A DNA stretch of 12,421 nucleotides from Nitrososphaerota archaeon (GCA_027886785.1 JAPCJV010000017.1:1-12421); one strand, 5' to 3'. Shown: positions 6,340 to 12,421, counted from the stretch's first letter. Program-made: numbers and translations. The notes: a model not told the origin generated them from the sequence alone.

Positions 6340-7924
6340 ATGTCTGAGACCAAAGACAGAGTTCCGTTATCCGGGAGCGAGAAATTACCGGTTGAAGGCG
6401 CGAGGGAAATTGGAAATGTCGATCCCAACGAAAGAATTGACATCACGGTTGTGCTGCGACCGAACTTGGTCGCAGCTCGAACCTCCCAGGAAACGTTCGC
6501 TGTCAAAAAACGAAAACATCTTTCCCGGAAAGAATTTTCATCATCGCATGGCGCTTCGGCTGACGATTTTCAAAAGGTGCGCGACTTTGCAGCAAATTAT
6601 GGGCTGAAAGTTCAAGAAACAAATCCGGCAAGGAGAAGTTCGGGTCTCTCGGGAACTGCGGCGCAATTCAGCCGAGCTTTCGGGGTAAATTTGAAACGCT
6701 ACGAGCACCCGGACGCCACGGGAATCACATTCCGGGGCAGATCAGGACCCCTCTACATTCCAAAATCATTGTCATCCATTATCTTGGCCGTACTTGGACT
6801 CGATGACAGACCGCAGGCGGATTATCACATCCGCCCCATCAGACCGGAACAGCTCGCGATCTCTTCCTATTCTCCTCCGGAAATTGCTAAGCTATATGAT
6901 TTTCCAGTAGCTCTGAATGGCTCGGGAGAATGCATCGGGATTATTGAACTGGGAGGTGGTGCAAGTCAAACAGATTCGCAGTCGTTTTTCCAAAATCTGG
7001 GCATAAAGCCTCCTAAATTGGTCTCGGTTTCCGTTGATAGCGGAGCTAATACACCCACAGGAGATCCTAATGGTCCAGACGGAGAAGTAATGCTGGATAT
7101 CGAGGTTGCTGGGAGCGTCGCCCCTGCAGCAGTAATCGCTGTCTACTTTGCGCCAAACACGGACCGGGGGTTCGTTGATGCTCTCACCACTGCAATCAAC
7201 GACTCTACAAACAAACCCTCTGTCGTATCGATCAGTTGGGGCAGTTCCGAGAGTACCTGGACCTCGCAGGCGATCCAGTCCTTTAATCAGGCACTCCAAG
7301 ACGCAGCTACCATGGGAGTAACCGTGTGCTGCGCATCCGGGGACGGGGGATCGTCAGACGGCCAGTCCGACGGCCTCGCACACGTAGATTTTCCGGCTTC
7401 TTCGCCTTTCGCTTTGGGCTGCGGAGGAACGCAACTCGTTTCCAGTGGAAGTGCGATCAAATCCGAGGTAGTATGGAATAACGGATCTGGAGGAGGTGCA
7501 ACAGGTGGTGGAATCAGTGATGTGTTTCCGCTTCCCGATTGGCAAAAAGGATTCAACGTTCCGCTATCCTCAAATGCAGGAGGTCGAGTGGGTCGAGGGG
7601 TTCCCGATGTGTCTGGAGATGCGGACCCTTCTACGGGGTACGCGATCAAAGTAGATGGACAAACATCACGATAGGAGGAACCAGTGCCGTCGCTCCTTTA
7701 TGGTCCGGTTTGATTGCGTTGATAAACTAGAAATTAGGGCATTCAATAGGATTTATGAATCCTGTTTTGTATGGAACTTTGTCTCTAAATTGAGCGGAGA
7801 CTTCCATGATATAACTGCGGGAAATAACGGGGCATACAACGCAGCACTTGGATGGGATCCCTGCACCGGGCTCGGCAGTCCGGATGGCGCAAAATTGCTA
7901 AACGCTATCCTTTCCCTTCCCTAG
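6340..7924 (+). pseudogene. S53 serine-carboxyl protease (kumamolisin/sedolisin type), broken near the catalytic serine
   Basis: The first frame (6340-7674, 444 codons) encodes the pro-kumamolisin activation domain (about residues 1-165) and most of the protease domain. E249 and D253 in GEVMLD match the catalytic Glu and Asp, and D335 in ASGDGG matches the oxyanion Asp. The frame then ends early. The catalytic motif [10 protein letters not shown], with serine codon 7683-7685, continues in another frame, runs into TAG at 7728-7730, reads on sensibly as [15 protein letters not shown], and shifts again near 7787. The last part ([13 protein letters not shown] to LLNAILSLP) carries the calcium-site DIT motif and stops at 7922-7924. 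Restoring one A at 7661-7663, one A at 7787-7789 and CAG for TAG gives an uninterrupted protein of about 528 residues, normal for the family. No signal peptide is seen. As written, the 444-residue product lacks the catalytic serine and would be inactive. Either the gene is decaying or the assembly has errors here. Confidence 0.85.
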
Positions 7925-8119
7925 AATCGACTTCAAACTCATAACTCCAACACCATGACTGCAAGTGCCAGAATCTTAATTTGGAAGAAACCCGGGTTTT
8001 TCACTGGAATTGTATATTTTGGATTTGAGCTCTCAAATCTCTTATTCAAGATTAAACCGTTAAACGAGCATGAATGGGGACAAAAACAATAACTAGAGTC
8101 ATGGCTGCAATCCGGGAAA

Positions 8120-8587
8120 ATGGTTCATTCCCTTCGTTACGAGTTTACTCAAAAATTCGACTTTCCAGCCGATGCTGCTTTCAGATGGTGCACAGATTAT
8201 CAACCCGGCGATCTCGGGTTGATGGGGGATGATGGAGCCAGATCGATCGAACGAATATCAAAGGACACTTTTATTCTTCAAGACACTTATCGAGTCGGAA
8301 GAAAAACCATTCGCAAGAAAAAGGTCGTGAATTTGTATCCGGATACTTTGTCCTGGGTCAGCACTCATTTGATTGGAAAAATGAAATATTCCCAATTCCA
8401 GTACCGAATATCAAGTAACGGCGGTTCCAAATCCCAATTGTATTTTACAGGGCTTCAAGTGGAGTACGATGACAAGAAAAGATCCCATGCGCCCAAAATT
8501 TCTGAACAATTGAAAGAAGAAGACTCGCATGCATGGGAGTTGCTGGCGAAAGAAATGGAAAAGGATTTGCGTCGGGTCAGGAAATAG
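8120..8587 (+). CDS. SRPBCC/START-like domain protein
   Basis: A 155-residue soluble protein. The pattern fits the helix-grip fold of the SRPBCC superfamily: an opening strand (RYEFTQKFDFPAD), the WCTDYQPGD segment (23-31), a run of beta strands with LSWVSTHLIGKMKYSQFQYRI, then GSKSQLYFTGLQVEY, and a long charged C-terminal helix (about 127-155). Members of this superfamily bind hydrophobic ligands in a central cavity, and this subtype is seen in soil archaea. No ligand can be named. The ATG at 8120 is chosen because it directly precedes the first strand. No good Shine-Dalgarno is visible; an ATG at 8101 is in another frame. A TATA-like TGTATATTTT lies at 8011-8020. It stands alone, between the broken protease gene and a structured gap, and ends in a T-run. 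Confidence 0.8.
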   Translation: MVHSLRYEFTQKFDFPADAAFRWCTDYQPGDLGLMGDDGARSIERISKDTFILQDTYRVGRKTIRKKKVVNLYPDTLSWVSTHLIGKMKYSQFQYRISSNGGSKSQLYFTGLQVEYDDKKRSHAPKISEQLKEEDSHAWELLAKEMEKDLRRVRK

Positions 8588-8591
8588 GAAA

Positions 8592-8599
8592 TTTTTTTT
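8592..8599 (+). terminator. T8 tract after the SRPBCC gene
   Basis: Eight consecutive T begin five bases after the stop codon. Archaeal RNA polymerase often stops at T-rich tracts without a hairpin, so this is a reasonable terminator for the SRPBCC gene. Confidence 0.45.
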
Positions 8600-8618
8600 G
8601 AAAATAAGAAAAATTCGG

Positions 8619-8678
8619 AAAAAATATTCCAACTAGCTCACCCGCGCTTGTAAAATAATACGGCAGGTGAGTTAGTTG
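8619..8678 (-). terminator. Strong hairpin with T-tract on minus strand
   Basis: GGTGAGTTAGTTG (8666-8678) pairs with CAACTAGCTCACC (8630-8642) over 13 pairs with one G-T wobble and a 23-base loop. Read on the minus strand, a run of six T follows within 6 bases (8624-8619), and five more T at 8613-8609. This is the form of an intrinsic terminator for a transcript coming from about 8700-8890, and there is no intact minus-strand gene there. Confidence 0.45.
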
Positions 8679-8699
8679 ACAGAAGTCAGCCGTGGCTTG

Positions 8700-8869
8700 T
8701 TACTTCTTCTTCTTTGTTTTCTTCGCTGGCAAAGTTCGTGCAAGACTGGTGATCTAGACACTTGCTTAAGTGTGTTGCGTTTTTTACCGGTTTTGCGGTA
8801 AATCAGGGCTTTCAGGTCGAAATTTGGTTAACAAGATCTGATTTAGGGCAAGGAGCTCCTCGATGGAGC
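8700..8869 (-). pseudogene. Possible remnant of a small lysine-tailed protein gene
   Basis: Three adjoining minus-strand segments, each in a different frame, read as protein: SSIEELLALNQILLTKF, then DLKALIYRKTGKKRNTLKQ, then ITSLARTLPAKKTKKKK followed by TAA at 8702-8700. Joining them needs one small indel near 8821 and one near 8753. The joined product would be a basic, mostly helical chain with a poly-lysine end, as in some small archaeal nucleic-acid-binding proteins. No start codon or matching upstream end is found. A terminator-like hairpin lies just downstream on the same strand, which supports a former gene. The segments are short, so chance is possible and no family is named. Confidence 0.3.
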
Positions 8870-8889
8870 TTTACAATCAATAGATCTTG
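8832..8889. repeat. Long nested hairpin between the gene remnant and the ABC gene
   Basis: CAAGATCTGATT (8832-8843) pairs with AATC (8875-8878) and AGATCTTG (8882-8889), giving 12 pairs with a 3-base bulge. Inside it, AGCTCC (8854-8859) pairs with GGAGCT (8865-8870) across a 5-base loop, extended by two G-T wobbles. Such a long rod is unlikely by chance in 58 bases. It may be part of an RNA leader, a separate RNA, or a DNA site; the transcribed strand is unknown. Confidence 0.45.
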
Positions 8890-8955
8890 AAATCAGTATA
8901 GGTAGATTTTTTTCCGATGTGAGTTTAATGGCAGAAATTGCTGAAACCCGCAACA

Positions 8956-9747
8956 ATGTTAGGGCTTGTCGTCCAGTTTTCTCATGTATCTGTTACCATT
9001 CAGAATAATCGCGCCCTTTCCAATCTATCTTTCGAAATCAGAAGGGGGGAGAGATGGGCAATCGTTGGCCCGAATGGATCAGGCAAAACTACTCTGCTCC
9101 GAATCATCAACGGGTACCTTCGGCCATCTAAAGGACAGGTGACGGTACTAGAGGGGGAGTTTGGCCAGATCGATCTCTCAGAGTTACGCAAGAAAGCTGG
9201 ATTTGTGAGTTCTTATCTTGACAACTTGGTAGAATCACGTGACAATGTCTTGGATATTGTCGTGAGCGGGAAGTATGGAGCGACCAGGTTGTGGGCGGTC
9301 CCACCCTTTGAAGACGTGCAAAGGGCAAAACAGCTCCTCCGCGAGTTAAACTGTCAAAGGTTCGAGGATAGATCGCTTCAAAACCTGTCTCAGGGAGAGC
9401 GTCAGAAAGTGCTTATTGCAAGGGCCTTAATGCCCAATCCAGAACTCCTTACCTTCGACGAGCCCTGCGCCCCCTTGGATCTCGGCGCGAGGGAGACCTT
9501 CATAAAATCAATCGACAAAATTGCAAGAGATCCGAAGCAATCAACTCTTTCGATGATTTACATTACGCACCGGATCGATGAGATTCCCTCTTCGTTCACC
9601 CATGCTCTCCTATTGAAGAACGGTAAATCACTGAACGAGGGAAAAATCGAGCGCGTTATTACCAGCGAAAATTTGAGCCTGTGTTTCGGCGTTCCTGTTG
9701 AAGTAAAACGCTGGAGAGGGAGACTATTCCCCATAATCAGGGAATAA
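8956..9747 (+). CDS. Stand-alone ABC ATPase, ModF/YlmA-like
   Basis: A 263-residue ABC ATPase. Walker A GPNGSGKTT is at 38-46, the signature LSQGERQ at 144-150, Walker B TFDEP with D168 and E169, and the switch histidine at 205 (THRIDE). The Q-loop position reads FVSSYL with no clear glutamine, a variation I recall in the ModF/YlmA group. The ending SENLSLCFGVPVEVKRWRGR also matches that group, which is annotated as metal, molybdate or iron-siderophore related but mostly lacks proof. No permease or binding protein is nearby, so it may pair with distant subunits or act outside transport. The ATG at 8956 is chosen because MLGLVVQFSHVSV starts like family members; TTG at 8938 would add six residues. 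A hairpin-rich region and a TATA-like AGTATAGG lie upstream. Confidence 0.85.
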   Translation: MLGLVVQFSHVSVTIQNNRALSNLSFEIRRGERWAIVGPNGSGKTTLLRIINGYLRPSKGQVTVLEGEFGQIDLSELRKKAGFVSSYLDNLVESRDNVLDIVVSGKYGATRLWAVPPFEDVQRAKQLLRELNCQRFEDRSLQNLSQGERQKVLIARALMPNPELLTFDEPCAPLDLGARETFIKSIDKIARDPKQSTLSMIYITHRIDEIPSSFTHALLLKNGKSLNEGKIERVITSENLSLCFGVPVEVKRWRGRLFPIIRE

Positions 9748-9828
9748 GCTCAACAAATCTATAGAAAGTTGCCGAAAATGTTGCCGTTTCACAAAACAGC
9801 TAAGAGCTTCGTTTAGCAATCTAACGAA

Positions 9829-9915
9829 AGATCACCTCTGATTTCTTGGAATGAGAACAAAAAGGCTTTCTTTCGTTTTCCAGAGATTGAATCTATCCTA
9901 AGAAAAAGGTGGTCT
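9829..9915 (+). promoter_or_regulatory. Anti-Shine-Dalgarno-like leader that can mask the ribosome binding site
   Basis: AGATCACCT (9829-9837), identical over GATCACCTC (9830-9838) to the usual archaeal 16S rRNA 3' end, can pair with AGGTGGTCT (9907-9915), the ribosome binding site of the next gene. That makes nine pairs with one G-T wobble. Just before it, TTCGTTTAG (9808-9816) and CTAACGAA (9821-9828) can form a separate hairpin with a CAAT loop and one bulged T. The two structures are adjacent, so they could form together or compete at the junction. Control of translation is inferred. Confidence 0.35.
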
Positions 9916-9921
9916 ACTGAC

Positions 9922-10236
9922 ATGGAAGAATATGACCTGCTAGAATGCGTGGACAAGGGACTTGATCCGTTTGGCTCTAACGTAAAACAATCGATTTACT
10001 GGAAAATGTCGATCCTTCACAATTATTCTCGAAACGAAATCGTGGAAAACCCGGATCTTTTGCTTAGTGTAATGCGCGAAACCCTGAGTGATAGCGCGAT
10101 CTCTGTAGAGGAATCCATTACCAGGCAGATCCGGCTGAAGTTTGATCTTACAGCCGAGAAAGCGCGAAATCTAAAGGATGCCATAATCAATGCGAGGAGC
10201 CAGATAATTAATGTCGTGGCGCCTTCAATTGCATAA
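9922..10236 (+). CDS. NitrOD5-like small protein
   Basis: A 104-residue, largely helical, soluble protein. The segment from about residue 12 to 80 (GLDPFGSNVKQSIYWKM ... NPDLLLSVMRETLSDSA ... ESITRQIRLKFDL) resembles the NitrOD5 output domain of thaumarchaeal signalling proteins: a conserved G-x-N-V-K-x-x-x-Y-W opening helix, a middle helix with a P-E/D-L-F/L entry, and an I-x-R/K-x-I-x-x-K-F-x-L end. Here it makes up almost the whole protein, with no sensor or receiver domain attached. The domain's molecular role is not known. The ATG at 9922 is supported by a strong Shine-Dalgarno GGTGG (9908-9912) at 9-base spacing. That sequence may be masked by an upstream complementary segment. The match to NitrOD5 is from memory of the family pattern, so the assignment is moderate. 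Confidence 0.7.
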   Translation: MEEYDLLECVDKGLDPFGSNVKQSIYWKMSILHNYSRNEIVENPDLLLSVMRETLSDSAISVEESITRQIRLKFDLTAEKARNLKDAIINARSQIINVVAPSIA

Positions 10237-10249
10237 AATGCAGCAATTG
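10226..10249 (+). terminator. Hairpin at end of NitrOD5-like gene
   Basis: CAATTGC (10226-10232) pairs with GCAATTG (10243-10249) around a 10-base loop, spanning the stop codon 10234-10236. No T-run follows at once, though T-rich sequence occurs at 10265-10287. It may be a weak terminator or a 3'-end stabilising hairpin. Confidence 0.25.
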
Positions 10250-10340
10250 GTCTAACTTACGAACTTGTTTGTCTGCCATCTTTTGTCAATAACTGAAATA
10301 ACATATCAACCAGTGCAAGCAAAAGTGCTGCACAGGTCCC

Positions 10341-11321
10341 ATGCAAGAAAGTAGTGCCGCGAAGCTTACCGATCGAGTAAAGATTCGCGAGCTCAAACGC
10401 GAAGAGCTTGACGAAGCAGAGTTGATTGTGCGTCAAGCTTTCGGAACTTTCTTCCAAGTGCCGAACCCGGAAGAGAATCCCGGGGAAAATCAGAATATCA
10501 CCCACAGGTGGATCAGGAATCCCCAAGATGTTCTAGCAGCTGAACTAGATGGAAAATTAGTAGGAACTAACGTTTTGATTCAGCGGGGCAGTTTTGCCTA
10601 CTTCGGTCCTCTGACCGTCAGGCCCGAACTGTGGGATTCGGGCATTGCTTCCAAACTCATGGAGGCGACGGAGCAGATCTTCAAAAATTGGGGAGTGACG
10701 CGCTCGGGTCTGTTCACCTTCGCAGAGAGCCCAAAACATCTAGGTCTTTATCACAAGTTTGGATATTATCCGAGATTCCTGAGTGTCCTCATGTCCTGGG
10801 AAGGAGACGGATCTGACAAGCGCGTAACGAATTCCAATTACGTCAGGTTTTCTACCGGAGAAGAGGCTGAGAAACGAAAGTATCTGGCGGCGTGTCAAGA
10901 ACTTACAAGTGGGCTTTATCCCGGATTGGATCTGTCCTCGGAAATAAAAATGGTGGACGATCAGAAACTGGGAGAAACATTGATCTTGCTCGATGGGTCT
11001 TCAGTGTCAGGCTTTGCGACCTGCCAAAGTGGACCACATACTGATGCTGGAAAGGACAAATGTTCTGTGAAATTTGCTGCTGCAAAGATGGGTTCTGGTT
11101 CCGGGAAGAGATTAGAAAGTCTCCTTTCCGCTTGTAAAGCATTCACTCAAGAGCTGGGAATCAAAAAACTCGAAACCGGCATCAACCTAGCGCATCCCGA
11201 TTCATTCGATCTCTTGCTGAAGAGCGACTTTCGGATTTCTTTCCAGGGAATCAAGATGCTGAAACCCAACGCGCCAGCCTATGATCGAGGAGACGCCTAC
11301 GTCCTCGATGATTTACGTTGA
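10341..11321 (+). CDS. GNAT-like N-acetyltransferase with second GNAT-like half
   Basis: A 326-residue cytoplasmic protein. Residues about 13-150 form a GNAT domain: an opening strand and helix (VKIRELKREELDEAELIVRQAF), a central strand (AAELDGKLVGTNVLI), then GPLTVRPELWDSGIASKLMEAT (89-110), which corresponds to the acetyl-CoA binding motif A, and FGYYPRFL at about 140-147 as the closing strand. The usual R/Q-x-x-G-x-G/A loop is altered to ELWDSGIA, so CoA binding is likely but not certain. Residues about 165-310 repeat a similar layout, with a strand (GETLILLDGSSVSGFATCQ), a helix (GKRLESLLSACKAFTQELG) and SDFRISFQGIKML near the end, suggesting a tandem GNAT. The substrate is unknown. The ATG at 10341 is the natural start. 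It ends 52 bases from the convergent regulator, with a hairpin between. Confidence 0.8.
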   Translation: MQESSAAKLTDRVKIRELKREELDEAELIVRQAFGTFFQVPNPEENPGENQNITHRWIRNPQDVLAAELDGKLVGTNVLIQRGSFAYFGPLTVRPELWDSGIASKLMEATEQIFKNWGVTRSGLFTFAESPKHLGLYHKFGYYPRFLSVLMSWEGDGSDKRVTNSNYVRFSTGEEAEKRKYLAACQELTSGLYPGLDLSSEIKMVDDQKLGETLILLDGSSVSGFATCQSGPHTDAGKDKCSVKFAAAKMGSGSGKRLESLLSACKAFTQELGIKKLETGINLAHPDSFDLLLKSDFRISFQGIKMLKPNAPAYDRGDAYVLDDLR

Positions 11322-11332
11322 AGATTAGGAGT

Positions 11333-11358
11333 CGAGTTTGAACGCTTTCAAAAGCTCG
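11333..11358. terminator. Hairpin between convergent GNAT and regulator genes
   Basis: CGAG and TTTGAA (11333-11342) pair with TTCAAA (11347-11352) and CTCG (11355-11358), with a 4-base CGCT loop and a 2-base bulge. It sits between the two stop codons and could end transcripts from both sides. There is no long T-run, so confidence is limited. Confidence 0.35.
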
Positions 11359-11373
11359 TTGTACCGACGGGTC

Positions 11374-12279
11374 CTACCGCATTTTCTCAAGATCCTGATC
11401 GAACCTGACCTCACCGTTCTGATTTTCCAATCGCTCATGAACAAGTGACCGGATAAAACCAGTCCCGATAATGATCTCGCGGTTTAAACTGACGATGACG
11501 GACTCGACCCCTAAAATTTTTTTCAATTGATTCGTCTTGACTGTCACGTCTCCTAGATCGGTTCCGCTGCACAACATGTACTTCAGTGGGGGATCTTGGG
11601 CAGTATTAATCAGAAAAACATCTCCGAGTACCTTGCGTAATTCTGCAAGTCCAACCTTGCCGTAGACCGTTAGTTGAAACACCAATTCTCCAGAGTCTGA
11701 AAGCGCTCCCAGTTTGGGTAGAATGTACATCACCTCATCTTCGAGCAGCCTCTCCAGGTGATTGCGGACGGTTTTCGGACTCAAGTCCGTTAATTTGACC
11801 AGATTGCTGAAGGACATCCTGGGGTCATCGATTAATGCTTCGATGATCTGCCAATCGACCGAAGACAATCGATGTTTTAGCGCGTGACGGTCTGAGAAGG
11901 CTTGACCGATCGATTTAGTCCCGAGAATAGTTTCCAAATCCTTTCTGGGTTGGTTCGATCTGCTTTCTTTCGACCAGACCTGAACGGTCAAGCCCCCATC
12001 CACTTTCCGCGCCACCCAGGCGACATCTGGACCCTCCAGTGCTTTTCTTGCGTCATCCGTGGTGCGATCGCCGGAAAAGAAGATCAGTACATCTTCTCGC
12101 TCGAAAACATTTGGATCAATCGACAGCCAGTACCCCTGGAGGATTCCGCGATTTTCCAGATTATTCAATCTCTCCCGGACGGCCGGCGCGGAAAGCGAGA
12201 TCTTTTTCCCGAGAGATCTGAAACTCTGCCTCGCATTTTCGTGCAATCCCACAAGCAGATGGAAATCTTTAGAATCCAC
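11374..12279 (-). CDS. Lrp/AsnC-like transcription regulator with two winged helix-turn-helix units
   Basis: A 301-residue DNA-binding protein. The first helix-turn-helix covers about residues 1-55 (DFHLLVGLHENARQSFRSLG ... LSAPAVRERLNNLENRGIL), followed by a strand-rich segment to about 130. A second one covers about 138-190 (SSVDWQIIEALIDDPRMSF ... LSPKTVRNHLERLLEDEVM), followed by another ligand-domain-like part. Each half has the Lrp pattern of a three-helix head and wing, so this is a tandem fusion of the kind known in archaea; usual single Lrp proteins are about 150 residues. The GTG start at 12277-12279 has a clear AGGAG (12289-12285) at 5-base spacing. It is divergent from a gene starting at about 12378, which it may regulate, alongside itself; the effector is unknown. 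Confidence 0.85.
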   Translation of the reverse strand: MDSKDFHLLVGLHENARQSFRSLGKKISLSAPAVRERLNNLENRGILQGYWLSIDPNVFEREDVLIFFSGDRTTDDARKALEGPDVAWVARKVDGGLTVQVWSKESRSNQPRKDLETILGTKSIGQAFSDRHALKHRLSSVDWQIIEALIDDPRMSFSNLVKLTDLSPKTVRNHLERLLEDEVMYILPKLGALSDSGELVFQLTVYGKVGLAELRKVLGDVFLINTAQDPPLKYMLCSGTDLGDVTVKTNQLKKILGVESVIVSLNREIIIGTGFIRSLVHERLENQNGEVRFDQDLEKMR

Positions 12280-12333
12280 AAATTCTCCTAGATCCAGAAC
12301 TCACAAAAAAGGAATTCCCTAAATCGAAAGTCG

Positions 12334-12345
12334 AGCTTTATGCTA
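12334..12345. promoter_or_regulatory. Shared TATA-like region between regulator and downstream gene
   Basis: CTTTATGC (12336-12343) on the plus strand resembles an archaeal TATA box and would start transcription near 12366, just before the ATG at 12378. On the minus strand the same bases read GCATAAAG, which could serve the regulator gene with a start near 12315. Divergent use is inferred from position only. Confidence 0.3.
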
Positions 12346-12377
12346 TTCTAAATCATGCCCGGCAAACATGTAATGCT

Positions 12378-12421
12378 ATGACGCCAGCCGAAGAAAAACC
12401 AGCAAGACCTACATGGGTCGA
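12378..12421 (+). CDS. Start of a possible gene, cut by window end
   Basis: An ATG at 12378 opens a frame that runs to the end of the window and reads MTPAEEKPARPTWV. The only support is its position: a TATA-like box lies about 38-42 bases upstream, and the region is divergent from a regulator gene. Fourteen codons are too few to name a product. No Shine-Dalgarno is evident, so it could be near-leaderless if real. Confidence 0.35.
   Translation, partial: MTPAEEKPARPTWV

Larger units (their letters stand above)
8588..8937. other. 350-base interval rich in hairpins, no intact gene
   Basis: No intact reading frame is present. It contains a 13-pair hairpin (8630-8678), a 6-pair hairpin ACACTT/AAGTGT (8758-8773, 4-base loop), a 7-pair hairpin TTTACCG/CGGTAAA (8783-8802, 6-base loop) and a long nested hairpin (8832-8889). 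On the minus strand, protein-like fragments ending in a lysine tail are seen at 8700-8869. A TATA-like AGTATAGG at 8895-8902 could serve the following ABC gene. The two main readings are a decayed small gene with its terminator, or a structured RNA on the minus strand. Confidence 0.5.

Noticed and set aside
6153..6506. 117-codon minus-strand open frame overlapping the S53 start
   Set aside because: It overlaps the well-supported prodomain of the protease on the other strand and has no recognisable features or ribosome binding site.
7728..7730. TAG read as pyrrolysine
   Set aside because: The residue position fits glutamine (CAG to TAG), the same gene has two frameshifts, and nothing here suggests pyrrolysine genes or a methanogen.
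7655..7800. Programmed -1 frameshifting in the S53 gene
   Set aside because: Neither shift site has a slippery heptamer of the X-XXY-YYZ form in the right phase, and an in-frame TAG lies between the two shifts, so a programmed shift could not yield a full protein.
7988..8001. AAACCCGGGTTT palindrome with T-run as a terminator of the S53 gene
   Set aside because: The palindrome has no room for a proper loop (only about four stem pairs could form), and the T-run is five bases, so the evidence is too weak.
8101..8103. ATG at 8101 as start of the SRPBCC gene
   Set aside because: It is out of frame with the SRPBCC coding sequence, and its product shows no family pattern.
8928..8984. ATG at 8928 as the start of the ABC ATPase
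   Set aside because: It is in another frame and ends after 18 codons; joining it to the ATPase would need a frameshift, while ATG 8956 already gives a family-like start.
1..12421. CRISPR array, tRNA, rRNA or insertion sequence
   Set aside because: No regularly spaced direct repeats, no tRNA T-loop/cloverleaf pattern, no rRNA segments and no transposase-like reading frame were found by eye.

Overview
The window most likely comes from an archaeon, and the best guess is a soil or acid-environment member of the Nitrososphaerota (Thaumarchaeota). This is inference from several weak signs: TATA-like boxes upstream of genes, frequent GTG/TTG starts, a small protein resembling the NitrOD5 domain of thaumarchaeal signalling proteins, a regulator with two Lrp/AsnC-type helix-turn-helix units, and a kumamolisin-like (S53) protease gene, a family common in acidic habitats. 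No rRNA, tRNA, CRISPR array or insertion sequence was seen, so the placement is not proven.

Layout. Positions 1-2248 (+) are the 3' part of an oligopeptide/dipeptide-type (Opp/Dpp) ABC transporter operon: the end of a DppC-like permease, then two ATPases, with starts and stops overlapping or 2 bases apart. A sugar-acid dehydratase of the enolase superfamily follows on the minus strand (2254-3519). A zinc-dependent medium-chain dehydrogenase is divergent from it (3641-4672, +). Together these suggest uptake and oxidative, non-phosphorylative breakdown of a sugar or sugar acid. Opp/Dpp-type transporters carry sugars in several archaea, and dehydrogenase plus dehydratase are the first steps of such pathways. 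Next is a membrane-anchored six-repeat beta-propeller (4746-5876, -). A long regulatory gap with palindromes separates it from an S53 protease gene (6340-7924, +), which is broken by two frameshifts and a stop codon around its catalytic serine.

The second half is a mixed set of single genes: a START-like SRPBCC protein (8120-8587, +), a 350-base gap with strong hairpins and the apparent remains of a small lysine-tailed gene on the minus strand, a lone ModF/YlmA-type ABC ATPase (8956-9747, +), a NitrOD5-like small protein (9922-10236, +) whose ribosome binding site can pair with an upstream anti-Shine-Dalgarno-like sequence, a GNAT-like acetyltransferase (10341-11321, +), and a double-HTH Lrp-like regulator (11374-12279, -) that shares a divergent promoter region with a gene just beginning at the window's end.

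No clear new multi-gene system is visible. The most unusual parts are the decaying protease gene, the structured interval 8588-8937, and the possible self-masking leader of the NitrOD5-like gene.
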